Shown: in pieces, positions 53,999-64,000 of the stretch | Position numbering within the stretch: position 1 is the stretch's first letter | Layout: every line of letters starts with the position of its first letter | From: Elmis aenea | Lineage: Eukaryota > Arthropoda > Insecta > Coleoptera > Elmidae | Length of the DNA: 64,000 bases | Assembly (NCBI GenBank): GCA_947652605.1 | Contig: CANTFG010000099.1 | Coordinates: 248,001-312,000 of the forward strand | Direction: 5' to 3' | Translations under genes and position numbers: made by a program | Notes under the pieces: model-generated | The model's input: the letters and a program-made list of their open reading frames with translations, nothing else | Told to the model about the DNA's origin: nothing | Database searches by the model: none

Positions 53999-56104
53999 AC
54001 TATTTCGAAACAATTTTAATTATTGATTTGTATATCACAGGAACAGTTTATCCATCGCCTCTTTACATGAATAAAATTGTTTTGCATATGTCTTTCAATG
54101 AGCTGGTTTTAATTTTTAATAATTTCCTAAAAATACCGTGCATTAGTTAATACATATGTTCCTTGTGCGACTATTTCGAAACAATTTCAATTATTGATTT
54201 GTATATCACAGGAACAGTTTATCTATCGCCTCTTTACATGAATACAATTGTTTTGCATATGTCTTTCAATGAGCTGGTTTTAATTTTTAATAATTTCCTA
54301 AAAATACCGTGCTTTAGTTAATACATATGTTCCTTGAGCGACTATTTCTAAACAATTTTAATTATTGATTTGTATATGACAGGAACAGTATATCTATCGC
54401 CTCTTTACATGAATACAATTGTTTTGCATATGTCTTTCAATGAGCTGGTTTTAATTTTTAATAATTTCCTAAAAATACCGTGCTTTAGTTAATACATATG
54501 TTCCTTGAGCGTCTATTTCGAAACAATTTTAATTATTGATTTGTATATCACAGGAACAGTTTATCCATCGCCTCTTTACATGAATACAATTGTTTTGCAT
54601 ATGTCTTTCAATGAGCTGGTTTTAATTTTTAATAATTTCCTAAAAATACCGTGCATTAGTTAATACATATGTTCCTTGAGCGTCTATTTCGAAACAATTT
54701 TAATTATTGATTTGTATATCACAGGAACAGTTTATCCATCGCCTCTTTACATGAATACAATTGTTTTGCATATGTCTTTCAATGAGCTGGTTTTAATTTT
54801 TAATAATTTCCTAAAAATACCGTGCTTTAGTTAATACATATGTTCCTTGAGCGACTATTTCTAAACAATTTTAATTATTGATTTGTATATGACAGGAACA
54901 GTATATCTATCGCCTCTTTACATGAATACAATTGTTTTGCATATGTCTTTCAATGAGCTGGTTTTAATTTTTAATAATTTCCTAAAAATACCGTGCTTTA
55001 GTTAATACATATGTTCCTTGAGCGACTATTTCGAAACAATTTTAATTATTGATTTGTATATCACAGGAACAGTTTATTTATCGCCTCTTTACATGAATAC
55101 AATTGTTTTGCATATGTCTTTCAATCAGCTGGTTTTAATTTTTAATAATTTCCTAAAAATACCGTGCTTTAGTTAATACATATGTTCCTTGAGCGACTAT
55201 TTCTAAACAATTTTAATTATTGATTTGTATATGACAGGAACAGTTTATCGATCGCCTCTTTACATGAATACAATTGTTTTGCATATGTCTTTCAATAAGC
55301 TGGTTTTAATTTTTAATAATTTCCTAAAAATACCGTGCTTTAGTTAATACATATGTTCCTTGAGCGACTATTTCTAAACAATTTTAATTATTGATTTGTA
55401 TATCACAGGAACAGTTTATCCATCGCCTCTTTACATGAATAAAATTGTTTTGCATATGTCTTTCAATGAGCTGGTATTAATTTTTAATAATTTCCTAAAA
55501 ATACCGTGCTTTAGTTAATACATATGTTCCTTGAGCGACTATTTCGAAACAATTTTAATTATTGATTTGTATATCACAGGAACAGTTTATCCATCGCCTC
55601 TTTACATGAATACAATTGTTTTGCATATGTCTTTCAATGAGCTGGTATTAATTTTTAATAATTTCCTAAAAATACCGTGCTTTAGTTAATACATATGTTC
55701 CTTGAGCGACTATTTCTGAACAATTTCAATTATTGATTTGTATATCACAGGAACAGTTTATCTATCGCCTCTTTACATGAATACAATTGTTTTGCATATG
55801 TCTTTCAATGAGCTGGTTTTAATTTTTAATAATTTCCTAAAAATACCGTGCTTTAGTTAATACATATGTTCCTTGAGCGACAATTTCGAAACAATTTTAA
55901 TTATTGATTTGTATATCACAGGAACAGTTTATCCATCGCCTCTTTACATGAATACAATTGTTTTGCATATGTCTTTCAATAAGCTGGTATTAATTTTTAA
56001 TAATTTCCTAAAAATACCGTGCTTTAGTTAATACATATGTTCCTTGAGCGACTATTTCTGAACAATTTAAATTATTGATTTGTATATGACAGGAACAGTT
56101 TATC

Positions 56105-56180
56105 CATCGCATATGTTCCTTGAGCGACTATTTCTAAACAATTTAAATTATTGATTTGTATATGACAGGAACAGTTTATC
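56105..56180 (+). repeat. Truncated 76-bp monomer, copy 10
   Basis: Same deletion junction. It lies in the first copy of the 4009-bp tandem unit; the following monomer pair carries the private CAGGAGTAC. Confidence 0.97.
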
Positions 56181-58320
56181 CATTGCCTCTTTACATGAAT
56201 ACAATTGTTTTGCATATGTCTTTCAATGAGCTGGTTTTAATTTTTAATAATTTCCTAAAAATACCGTGCTTTAGTTAATACATATGTTCCTTGAGCGACT
56301 ATTTCTAAACAATTTTAATTATTGATTTGTATATCACAGAAACAGTTTATCCATCGCCTCTTTACAGGAGTACAATTGTTTTGCATATGTCTTTCAATGA
56401 GCTGGTTTTAATTTTTAATAATTTCCTAAAAATACCGTGCTTTAGTTAATACATATGTTCCTTGAGCGACTATTTCTGAACAATTTTAATTATTGATTTG
56501 TATATCACAGAAACAGTTTATCCATCGCCTCTTTACAGGAATACAATTGTTTTGCATATGTCTTTCAATGAGCTGGTTTTAATTTTTAATAATTTCCTAA
56601 AAATACCGTGCTTTAGTTAATACATATGTTCCTTGAGCGACTATTTCTAAACAATTTTAATTATTGATTTGTATATCACAGAAACAGTTTATCCATCGCC
56701 TCTTTACAGGAATACAATTGTTTTGCATATGTCTTTCAATGAGCTGGTTTTAATTTTTAATAATTTCCTAAAAATACCGTGCTTTAGTTAATACATATGT
56801 TCCTTGAGCGACTATTTCTAAACAATTTTAATTATTGATTTGTATATGACAGGAACAGTTTATCCATCGCCTCTTTACATGAATACAATTGTTTTGCATA
56901 TGTCTTTCAATGAGCTGGTTTTAATTTTTAATAATTTCCTAAAAATACCGTGCTTTAGTTAATACATATGTTCCTTGAGCGACTATTTCTAAACAATTTT
57001 AATTATTGATTTGTATATCACAGAAACAGTTTATCCATCGCCTCTTTACAGGAATACAATTGTTTTGCATATGTCTTTCAATGAGCTGGTTTTAATTTTT
57101 AATAATTTTCTAAAAATACCGTGCTTTAGTTAATACATATGTTCCTTAAGCGACAATATCTAAACAATTTTAATTATTGATTTGTATATCACAGAAACAG
57201 TTTATCCATCGCCTCTTTACAGGAATACAATTGTTTTGCATATAACTTTCAATGAGCTGGTTTTAATTTTTAATAATTTCCTAAAAATACCGTGCTTTAG
57301 TTAATACATATGTTCCTTGAGCGACTATTTCTAAACAATTTTAATTATTGATTTGTATATCACAGGAACAGTTTATCCATCGCCTCTTTACATGAATAAA
57401 ATTGTTTTGCATATGTCTTTCAATGAGCTGGTTTTAATTTTTAATAATTTCCTAAAAATACCGTGCTTTAGTTAATACATATGTTCCTTGAGCGACTATT
57501 TCGTAACAAATTTAATTATTGATTTGTATATCACAGGAACAGTTTATCCATCGCCTCTTTACATGAATACAATTGTTTTGCATATGTCTTTCAATGAGCT
57601 GGTATTAATTTTTAATAATTTCCTAAAAATACCGTGCTTTAGTTAATACATATGTTCCTTGAGCGACTGTTTCTGAACAATTTTAATTATTGATTTGTAT
57701 ATCACAGGAACAGTTTATCCATCGCCTCTTTACATGAATACAATTGTTTTGCATATGTCTTTCAATGAGCTGGTTTTAATTTTTAATAATTTCCTAAAAA
57801 TACCGTGCTTTAGTTAATACATATGTTCCTTGAGCGACTATTTCTAAAAAAATTTAATTATTGATTTGTATATCACAGGAACAGTTTATCCATCGCTTCT
57901 TTACATGAATACAATTGTTTTGCATATGTCTTTCAATGAGCTGGTATTAATTTTTAATAATTTCCTAAAAATACCGTGCTTTAGTTAATACATATGTTCC
58001 TTGAGCGACTATTTCTAAACAATTTTAATTATTGATTTGTATATCACAGGAACAGTTTATCTATCGCTTCTTTACATGAATACAATTGTTTTGCATATGT
58101 CTTTCAATGAGCTGGTTTTAATTTTTAATAATTTCCTAAAAATACCGTGCTTTAGTTAATACATATGTTCCTTGAGCGACTATTTCTAAAAAAATTTAAT
58201 TATTGATTTGTATATCACAGGAACAGTTTATCCATCGCCTCTTTACATGAATACAATTGTTTTGCATATGTCTTTCAATGAGCTGGTTTTAATTTTTAAT
58301 AATTTCCTAAAAATACCGTG

Positions 58321-59688
58321 CTTAAGTTAATACATATGTTCCTTGAGCGACTATTTCGAAACAATTTTAATTATTGATTTGTATATCACAGGAACAGTTT
58401 ATCCATCGCCTCTTTACATGAATACAATTGTTTTGCATATGTCTTTCAATGAGCTGGTTTTAATTTTTAATAATTTCCTAAAAATACCGTGCTTTAGTTA
58501 ATACATATGTTCCTTGAGCGACTACTTCTAAACAATTTTAATTATTGATTTGTATATGACAGGAACAGTTTATCCATCGCCTCTTTACATGAATACAATT
58601 GTTTTGCATATGTCTTTCAATGAGCTGGTTTTAATTTTTAATAATTTCCTAAAAATACCGTGCTTTAGTTAATACATATGTTCCTTGAGCGACTATTTCG
58701 AAACAATTTTAATTATTGATTTGTATATCACAGGAACAGTTTATCCATCGCCTCTTTACATGAATACAATTGTTTTGCATATGTCTTTCAATGAGCTGGT
58801 TTTAATTTTTAATAATTTCCTAAAAATACCGTGCTTTAGTTAATACATATGTTCCTTGAGCGACTATTTCGAAACAATTTTAATTATTGATTTGTATATC
58901 ACAGGAACAGTTTATCCATCGCCTCTTTACATGAATACAATTGTTTTGCATATGCCTTTCAATGAGCTGGTTTTAATTTTTAATAATTTCCTAAAAATAC
59001 CGTGCTTTAGTTAATACATATGTTCCTTGAGCGACTATTTCTAAACAATTTTAATTATTGATTTGTATATCACAGGAACAGTTTATCCATCGCCTCTTTA
59101 CATGAATACAATTGTTTTGCATATGTCTTTCAATGAGCTGGTTTTAATTTTTAATAATTTCCTAAAAATACCGTGCTTTAGTTAATACATATGTTCCTTG
59201 AGCGACTATTTCGAAACAATTTTAATTATTGATTTGTATATCACAGGTACAGTTTATCCATCGCCTCTTTACATGATTACAATTGTTTTGCATATGTCTT
59301 TCAATGAGCTGGTTTTAATTTTTAATAATTTCCTAAAAATACCGTGCTTTAGTTAATACATATGTTCCTTGAGCGACTATTTCGAAACAATTTTAATTAT
59401 TGATTTGTATATCACAGGAACAGTTTATCTATCGCTTCTTTACATGAATACAATTGTTTTGCATATGTCTTTCAATGAGCTGGTTTTAATTTTTAATAAT
59501 TTCCTAAAAATACCGTGCTTTAGTTAATACATATGTTCCTTGAGCGACTATTTCTAAAAAAATTTAATTATTGATTTGTATATCACAGGAACAGTTTATT
59601 CATCGCCTTTTTACATGAATACAATTGTTTTGCATATGTCTTTCAATGAGCTGGTTTTAATTTTTAATAATTTCCTAAAAATACCGTG
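58321..59688 (+). repeat. 8-monomer (1368-bp) sub-block
   Basis: The private CTTAAG variant of the usual CTTTAG occurs at 58321 and 59689, and again at 62330 and 63698: 1368 bp apart within each 4009-bp unit. ACTTCTAAAC occurs at 58524, 62533 and 63901, the last pair again 1368 bp apart. An 8-mer duplication is thus nested inside the larger unit. Confidence 0.8.
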
Positions 59689-60113
59689 CTTAAGTTAATA
59701 CATATGTTCCTTGAGCGACTATTTCGAAACAATTTTAATTATTGATTTGTATATCACAGGAACAGTTTATCCATCGCCTCTTTACATGAATACAATTGTT
59801 TTGCATATGTCTTTCAATAAGCTGGTTTTAATTTTTAATAATTTCCTAAAAATACCGTGCTTTAGTTAATACATATGTTCCTTGAGCGACTATTTCTAAA
59901 AAAATTTAATTATTGATTTGTATATCACAGGAACAGTTTATCCATCGCCTCTTTACATGAATACAATTGTTTTGCATATGTCTTTCAATAAGCTGGTATT
60001 AATTTTTAATAATTTCCTAAAAATACCGTGCTTTAGTTAATACATATGTTCCTTGAGCGACTATTTCTGAACAATTTAAATTATTGATTTGTATATGACA
60101 GGAACAGTTTATC

Positions 60114-60189
60114 CATCGCATATGTTCCTTGAGCGACTATTTCTAAACAATTTAAATTATTGATTTGTATATGACAGGAACAGTTTATC
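60114..60189 (+). repeat. Truncated 76-bp monomer, copy 11
   Basis: Same deletion junction, exactly 4009 bp after copy 10, with the same private CAGGAGTAC downstream. Confidence 0.97.
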
Positions 60190-63100
60190 CATTGCCTCTT
60201 TACATGAATACAATTGTTTTGCATATGTCTTTCAATGAGCTGGTTTTAATTTTTAATAATTTCCTAAAAATACCGTGCTTTAGTTAATACATATGTTCCT
60301 TGAGCGACTATTTCTAAACAATTTTAATTATTGATTTGTATATCACAGAAACAGTTTATCCATCGCCTCTTTACAGGAGTACAATTGTTTTGCATATGTC
60401 TTTCAATGAGCTGGTTTTAATTTTTAATAATTTCCTAAAAATACCGTGCTTTAGTTAATACATATGTTCCTTGAGCGACTATTTCTGAACAATTTTAATT
60501 ATTGATTTGTATATCACAGAAACAGTTTATCCATCGCCTCTTTACAGGAATACAATTGTTTTGCATATGTCTTTCAATGAGCTGGTTTTAATTTTTAATA
60601 ATTTCCTAAAAATACCGTGCTTTAGTTAATACATATGTTCCTTGAGCGACTATTTCTAAACAATTTTAATTATTGATTTGTATATCACAGAAACAGTTTA
60701 TCCATCGCCTCTTTACAGGAATACAATTGTTTTGCATATGTCTTTCAATGAGCTGGTTTTAATTTTTAATAATTTCCTAAAAATACCGTGCTTTAGTTAA
60801 TACATATGTTCCTTGAGCGACTATTTCTAAACAATTTTAATTATTGATTTGTATATGACAGGAACAGTTTATCCATCGCCTCTTTACATGAATACAATTG
60901 TTTTGCATATGTCTTTCAATGAGCTGGTTTTAATTTTTAATAATTTCCTAAAAATACCGTGCTTTAGTTAATACATATGTTCCTTGAGCGACTATTTCTA
61001 AACAATTTTAATTATTGATTTGTATATCACAGAAACAGTTTATCCATCGCCTCTTTACAGGAATACAATTGTTTTGCATATGTCTTTCAATGAGCTGGTT
61101 TTAATTTTTAATAATTTTCTAAAAATACCGTGCTTTAGTTAATACATATGTTCCTTAAGCGACAATATCTAAACAATTTTAATTATTGATTTGTATATCA
61201 CAGAAACAGTTTATCCATCGCCTCTTTACAGGAATACAATTGTTTTGCATATAACTTTCAATGAGCTGGTTTTAATTTTTAATAATTTCCTAAAAATACC
61301 GTGCTTTAGTTAATACATATGTTCCTTGAGCGACTATTTCTAAACAATTTTAATTATTGATTTGTATATCACAGGAACAGTTTATCCATCGCCTCTTTAC
61401 ATGAATAAAATTGTTTTGCATATGTCTTTCAATGAGCTGGTTTTAATTTTTAATAATTTCCTAAAAATACCGTGCTTTAGTTAATACATATGTTCCTTGA
61501 GCGACTATTTCGTAACAAATTTAATTATTGATTTGTATATCACAGGAACAGTTTATCCATCGCCTCTTTACATGAATACAATTGTTTTGCATATGTCTTT
61601 CAATGAGCTGGTATTAATTTTTAATAATTTCCTAAAAATACCGTGCTTTAGTTAATACATATGTTCCTTGAGCGACTGTTTCTGAACAATTTTAATTATT
61701 GATTTGTATATCACAGGAACAGTTTATCCATCGCCTCTTTACATGAATACAATTGTTTTGCATATGTCTTTCAATGAGCTGGTTTTAATTTTTAATAATT
61801 TCCTAAAAATACCGTGCTTTAGTTAATACATATGTTCCTTGAGCGACTATTTCTAAAAAAATTTAATTATTGATTTGTATATCACAGGAACAGTTTATCC
61901 ATCGCTTCTTTACATGAATACAATTGTTTTGCATATGTCTTTCAATGAGCTGGTATTAATTTTTAATAATTTCCTAAAAATACCGTGCTTTAGTTAATAC
62001 ATATGTTCCTTGAGCGACTATTTCTAAACAATTTTAATTATTGATTTGTATATCACAGGAACAGTTTATCTATCGCTTCTTTACATGAATACAATTGTTT
62101 TGCATATGTCTTTCAATGAGCTGGTTTTAATTTTTAATAATTTCCTAAAAATACCGTGCTTTAGTTAATACATATGTTCCTTGAGCGACTATTTCTAAAA
62201 AAATTTAATTATTGATTTGTATATCACAGGAACAGTTTATCCATCGCCTCTTTACATGAATACAATTGTTTTGCATATGTCTTTCAATGAGCTGGTTTTA
62301 ATTTTTAATAATTTCCTAAAAATACCGTGCTTAAGTTAATACATATGTTCCTTGAGCGACTATTTCGAAACAATTTTAATTATTGATTTGTATATCACAG
62401 GAACAGTTTATCCATCGCCTCTTTACATGAATACAATTGTTTTGCATATGTCTTTCAATGAGCTGGTTTTAATTTTTAATAATTTCCTAAAAATACCGTG
62501 CTTTAGTTAATACATATGTTCCTTGAGCGACTACTTCTAAACAATTTTAATTATTGATTTGTATATGACAGGAACAGTTTATCCATCGCCTCTTTACATG
62601 AATACAATTGTTTTGCATATGTCTTTCAATGAGCTGGTTTTAATTTTTAATAATTTCCTAAAAATACCGTGCTTTAGTTAATACATATGTTCCTTGAGCG
62701 ACTATTTCGAAACAATTTTAATTATTGATTTGTATATCACAGGAACAGTTTATCCATCGCCTCTTTACATGAATACAATTGTTTTGCATATGTCTTTCAA
62801 TGAGCTGGTTTTAATTTTTAATAATTTCCTAAAAATACCGTGCTTTAGTTAATACATATGTTCCTTGAGCGACTATTTCGAAACAATTTTAATTATTGAT
62901 TTGTATATCACAGGAACAGTTTATCCATCGCCTCTTTACATGAATACAATTGTTTTGCATATGCCTTTCAATGAGCTGGTTTTAATTTTTAATAATTTCC
63001 TAAAAATACCGTGCTTTAGTTAATACATATGTTCCTTGAGCGACTATTTCTAAACAATTTTAATTATTGATTTGTATATCACAGGAACAGTTTATCCATC

Positions 63101-63826
63101 GCCTCTTTACATGAATACAATTGTTTTGCATATGTCTTTCAATGAGCTGGTTTTAATTTTTAATAATTTCCTAAAAATACCGTGCTTTAGTTAATACATA
63201 TGTTCCTTGAGCGACTATTTCGAAACAATTTTAATTATTGATTTGTATATCACAGGTACAGTTTATCCATCGCCTCTTTACATGATTACAATTGTTTTGC
63301 ATATGTCTTTCAATGAGCTGGTTTTAATTTTTAATAATTTCCTAAAAATACCGTGCTTTAGTTAATACATATGTTCCTTGAGCGACTATTTCGAAACAAT
63401 TTTAATTATTGATTTGTATATCACAGGAACAGTTTATCTATCGCTTCTTTACATGAATACAATTGTTTTGCATATGTCTTTCAATGAGCTGGTTTTAATT
63501 TTTAATAATTTCCTAAAAATACCGTGCTTTAGTTAATACATATGTTCCTTGAGCGACTATTTCTAAAAAAATTTAATTATTGATTTGTATATCACAGGAA
63601 CAGTTTATTCATCGCCTTTTTACATGAATACAATTGTTTTGCATATGTCTTTCAATGAGCTGGTTTTAATTTTTAATAATTTCCTAAAAATACCGTGCTT
63701 AAGTTAATACATATGTTCCTTGAGCGACTATTTCGAAACAATTTTAATTATTGATTTGTATATCACAGGAACAGTTTATCCATCGCCTCTTTACATGAAT
63801 ACAATTGTTTTGCATATGTCTTTCAA
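60114..63826 (+). repeat. Higher-order unit of 4009 bp, copy 2
   Basis: This repeats copy 1 with no difference at the marker sites I compared. Correspondence breaks near 63827, where CAATAAGC is expected from 59818 but CAATGAGC is present. From there the sequence follows instead an 8-monomer (1368 bp) register also seen from about 62.3 kb. Confidence 0.9.
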
Positions 63827-64000
63827 TGAGCTGGTTTTAATTTTTAATAATTTCCTAAAAATACCGTGCTTTAGTTAATACATATGTTCCTTGAGCGACT
63901 ACTTCTAAACAATTTTAATTATTGATTTGTATATGACAGGAACAGTTTATCCATCGCCTCTTTACATGAATACAATTGTTTTGCATATGTCTTTCAATGA

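Larger units (their letters stand above)
56105..60113 (+). repeat. Higher-order unit of 4009 bp, copy 1
   Basis: The unit is 23 full monomers plus one 76-bp monomer, anchored on the truncated monomers. Private markers TCGTAACAAA (57501), TATAACTTTC (57241), TATGCCTTTC (58951), CACAGGTAC (near 59243) and CATGATTAC all recur 4009 bp later. The true duplication edge lies somewhat upstream, between about 55.90 and 55.98 kb, since sequence just before it differs between copies. Confidence 0.92.
9205..64000 (+). repeat. 171-bp satellite array, right segment
   Basis: This continues the same 171-bp satellite, resuming after the transposon at monomer position 95 (the duplicated TTAA) with no loss of phase. 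It holds ten of the eleven 76-bp truncated monomers and ten of the eleven monomers with a 4-bp insertion. No orientation switch, no second transposon and no unique sequence appears over about 54.8 kb. The last full monomer ends at 63951 and a 49-bp partial copy runs to 64000, so the array continues to the right. Higher-order duplications are listed separately. The forward frame of each unit carries a fixed TAA at monomer 96-98, so nothing longer than about 100 codons is open and no coding function is supported. Confidence 0.98.

Noticed and set aside
1..64000. CRISPR array, because of regular repeats
   Set aside because: There are no unique spacers. The whole 171-bp unit is repeated, which is tandem satellite organisation.
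1..64000. Primate alpha satellite, because of the 171-bp period
   Set aside because: Length matches but the sequence does not resemble alpha satellite and no CENP-B box pattern was found. The coincidence is of size only.

Overview
The window is almost entirely one AT-rich tandem satellite DNA, interrupted once by a short piggyBac-type transposon. There are no intact protein-coding genes, RNA genes or CRISPR arrays. A megasatellite-like array plus a piggyBac-family insertion in a TTAA target points to a eukaryotic, probably animal (plausibly insect) heterochromatic region such as a centromere or pericentromere. The species cannot be named from the sequence.

Layout: 1-8215 is satellite; 8216-9204 is a 989-bp non-autonomous piggyBac-like element flanked by TTAA; 9205-64000 is the same satellite, continuing in the exact monomer phase where it was broken. 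The array runs off both ends, so its total size is unknown. Every monomer is head-to-tail in the same orientation. The basic unit is 171 bp, about 28% GC in a consensus built by eye. Length bookkeeping closes exactly: 363 full 171-bp monomers, 11 copies of one 76-bp truncated monomer, 11 monomers carrying a 4-bp GTAT insertion, a few 1-2 bp indels, the 989-bp element with its 4-bp target duplication, and a final 49-bp partial monomer account for all 64000 bases.

On top of the monomer there is irregular higher-order structure. Shared private variants show recent segmental duplications of blocks of monomers: about 4009 bp (23 monomers plus one truncated), 5726 bp, 4526 bp, 4450 bp, 3937 bp, 1615 bp, 1444 bp, 1368 bp and 1030 bp. 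The 95-bp deletion monomer arose once and was carried around by these duplications, making it a good tracer. The right end (55.9-64 kb) is the most recently amplified part: its two 4009-bp copies share even single-monomer private changes.

The transposon has perfect 18-bp terminal inverted repeats, palindromic subterminal repeats, an extra internal copy of its end sequence, and decayed fragments on the minus strand rich in acidic residues that may be the relic of a transposase N-terminus. Its site is unoccupied in paralogous copies of the same block (TTAA at 3762, 23910, 32983 and 38710), so it inserted after those blocks had been amplified, or was not carried with them. I found no novel gene system. 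The interest lies in the array architecture and the element ends.
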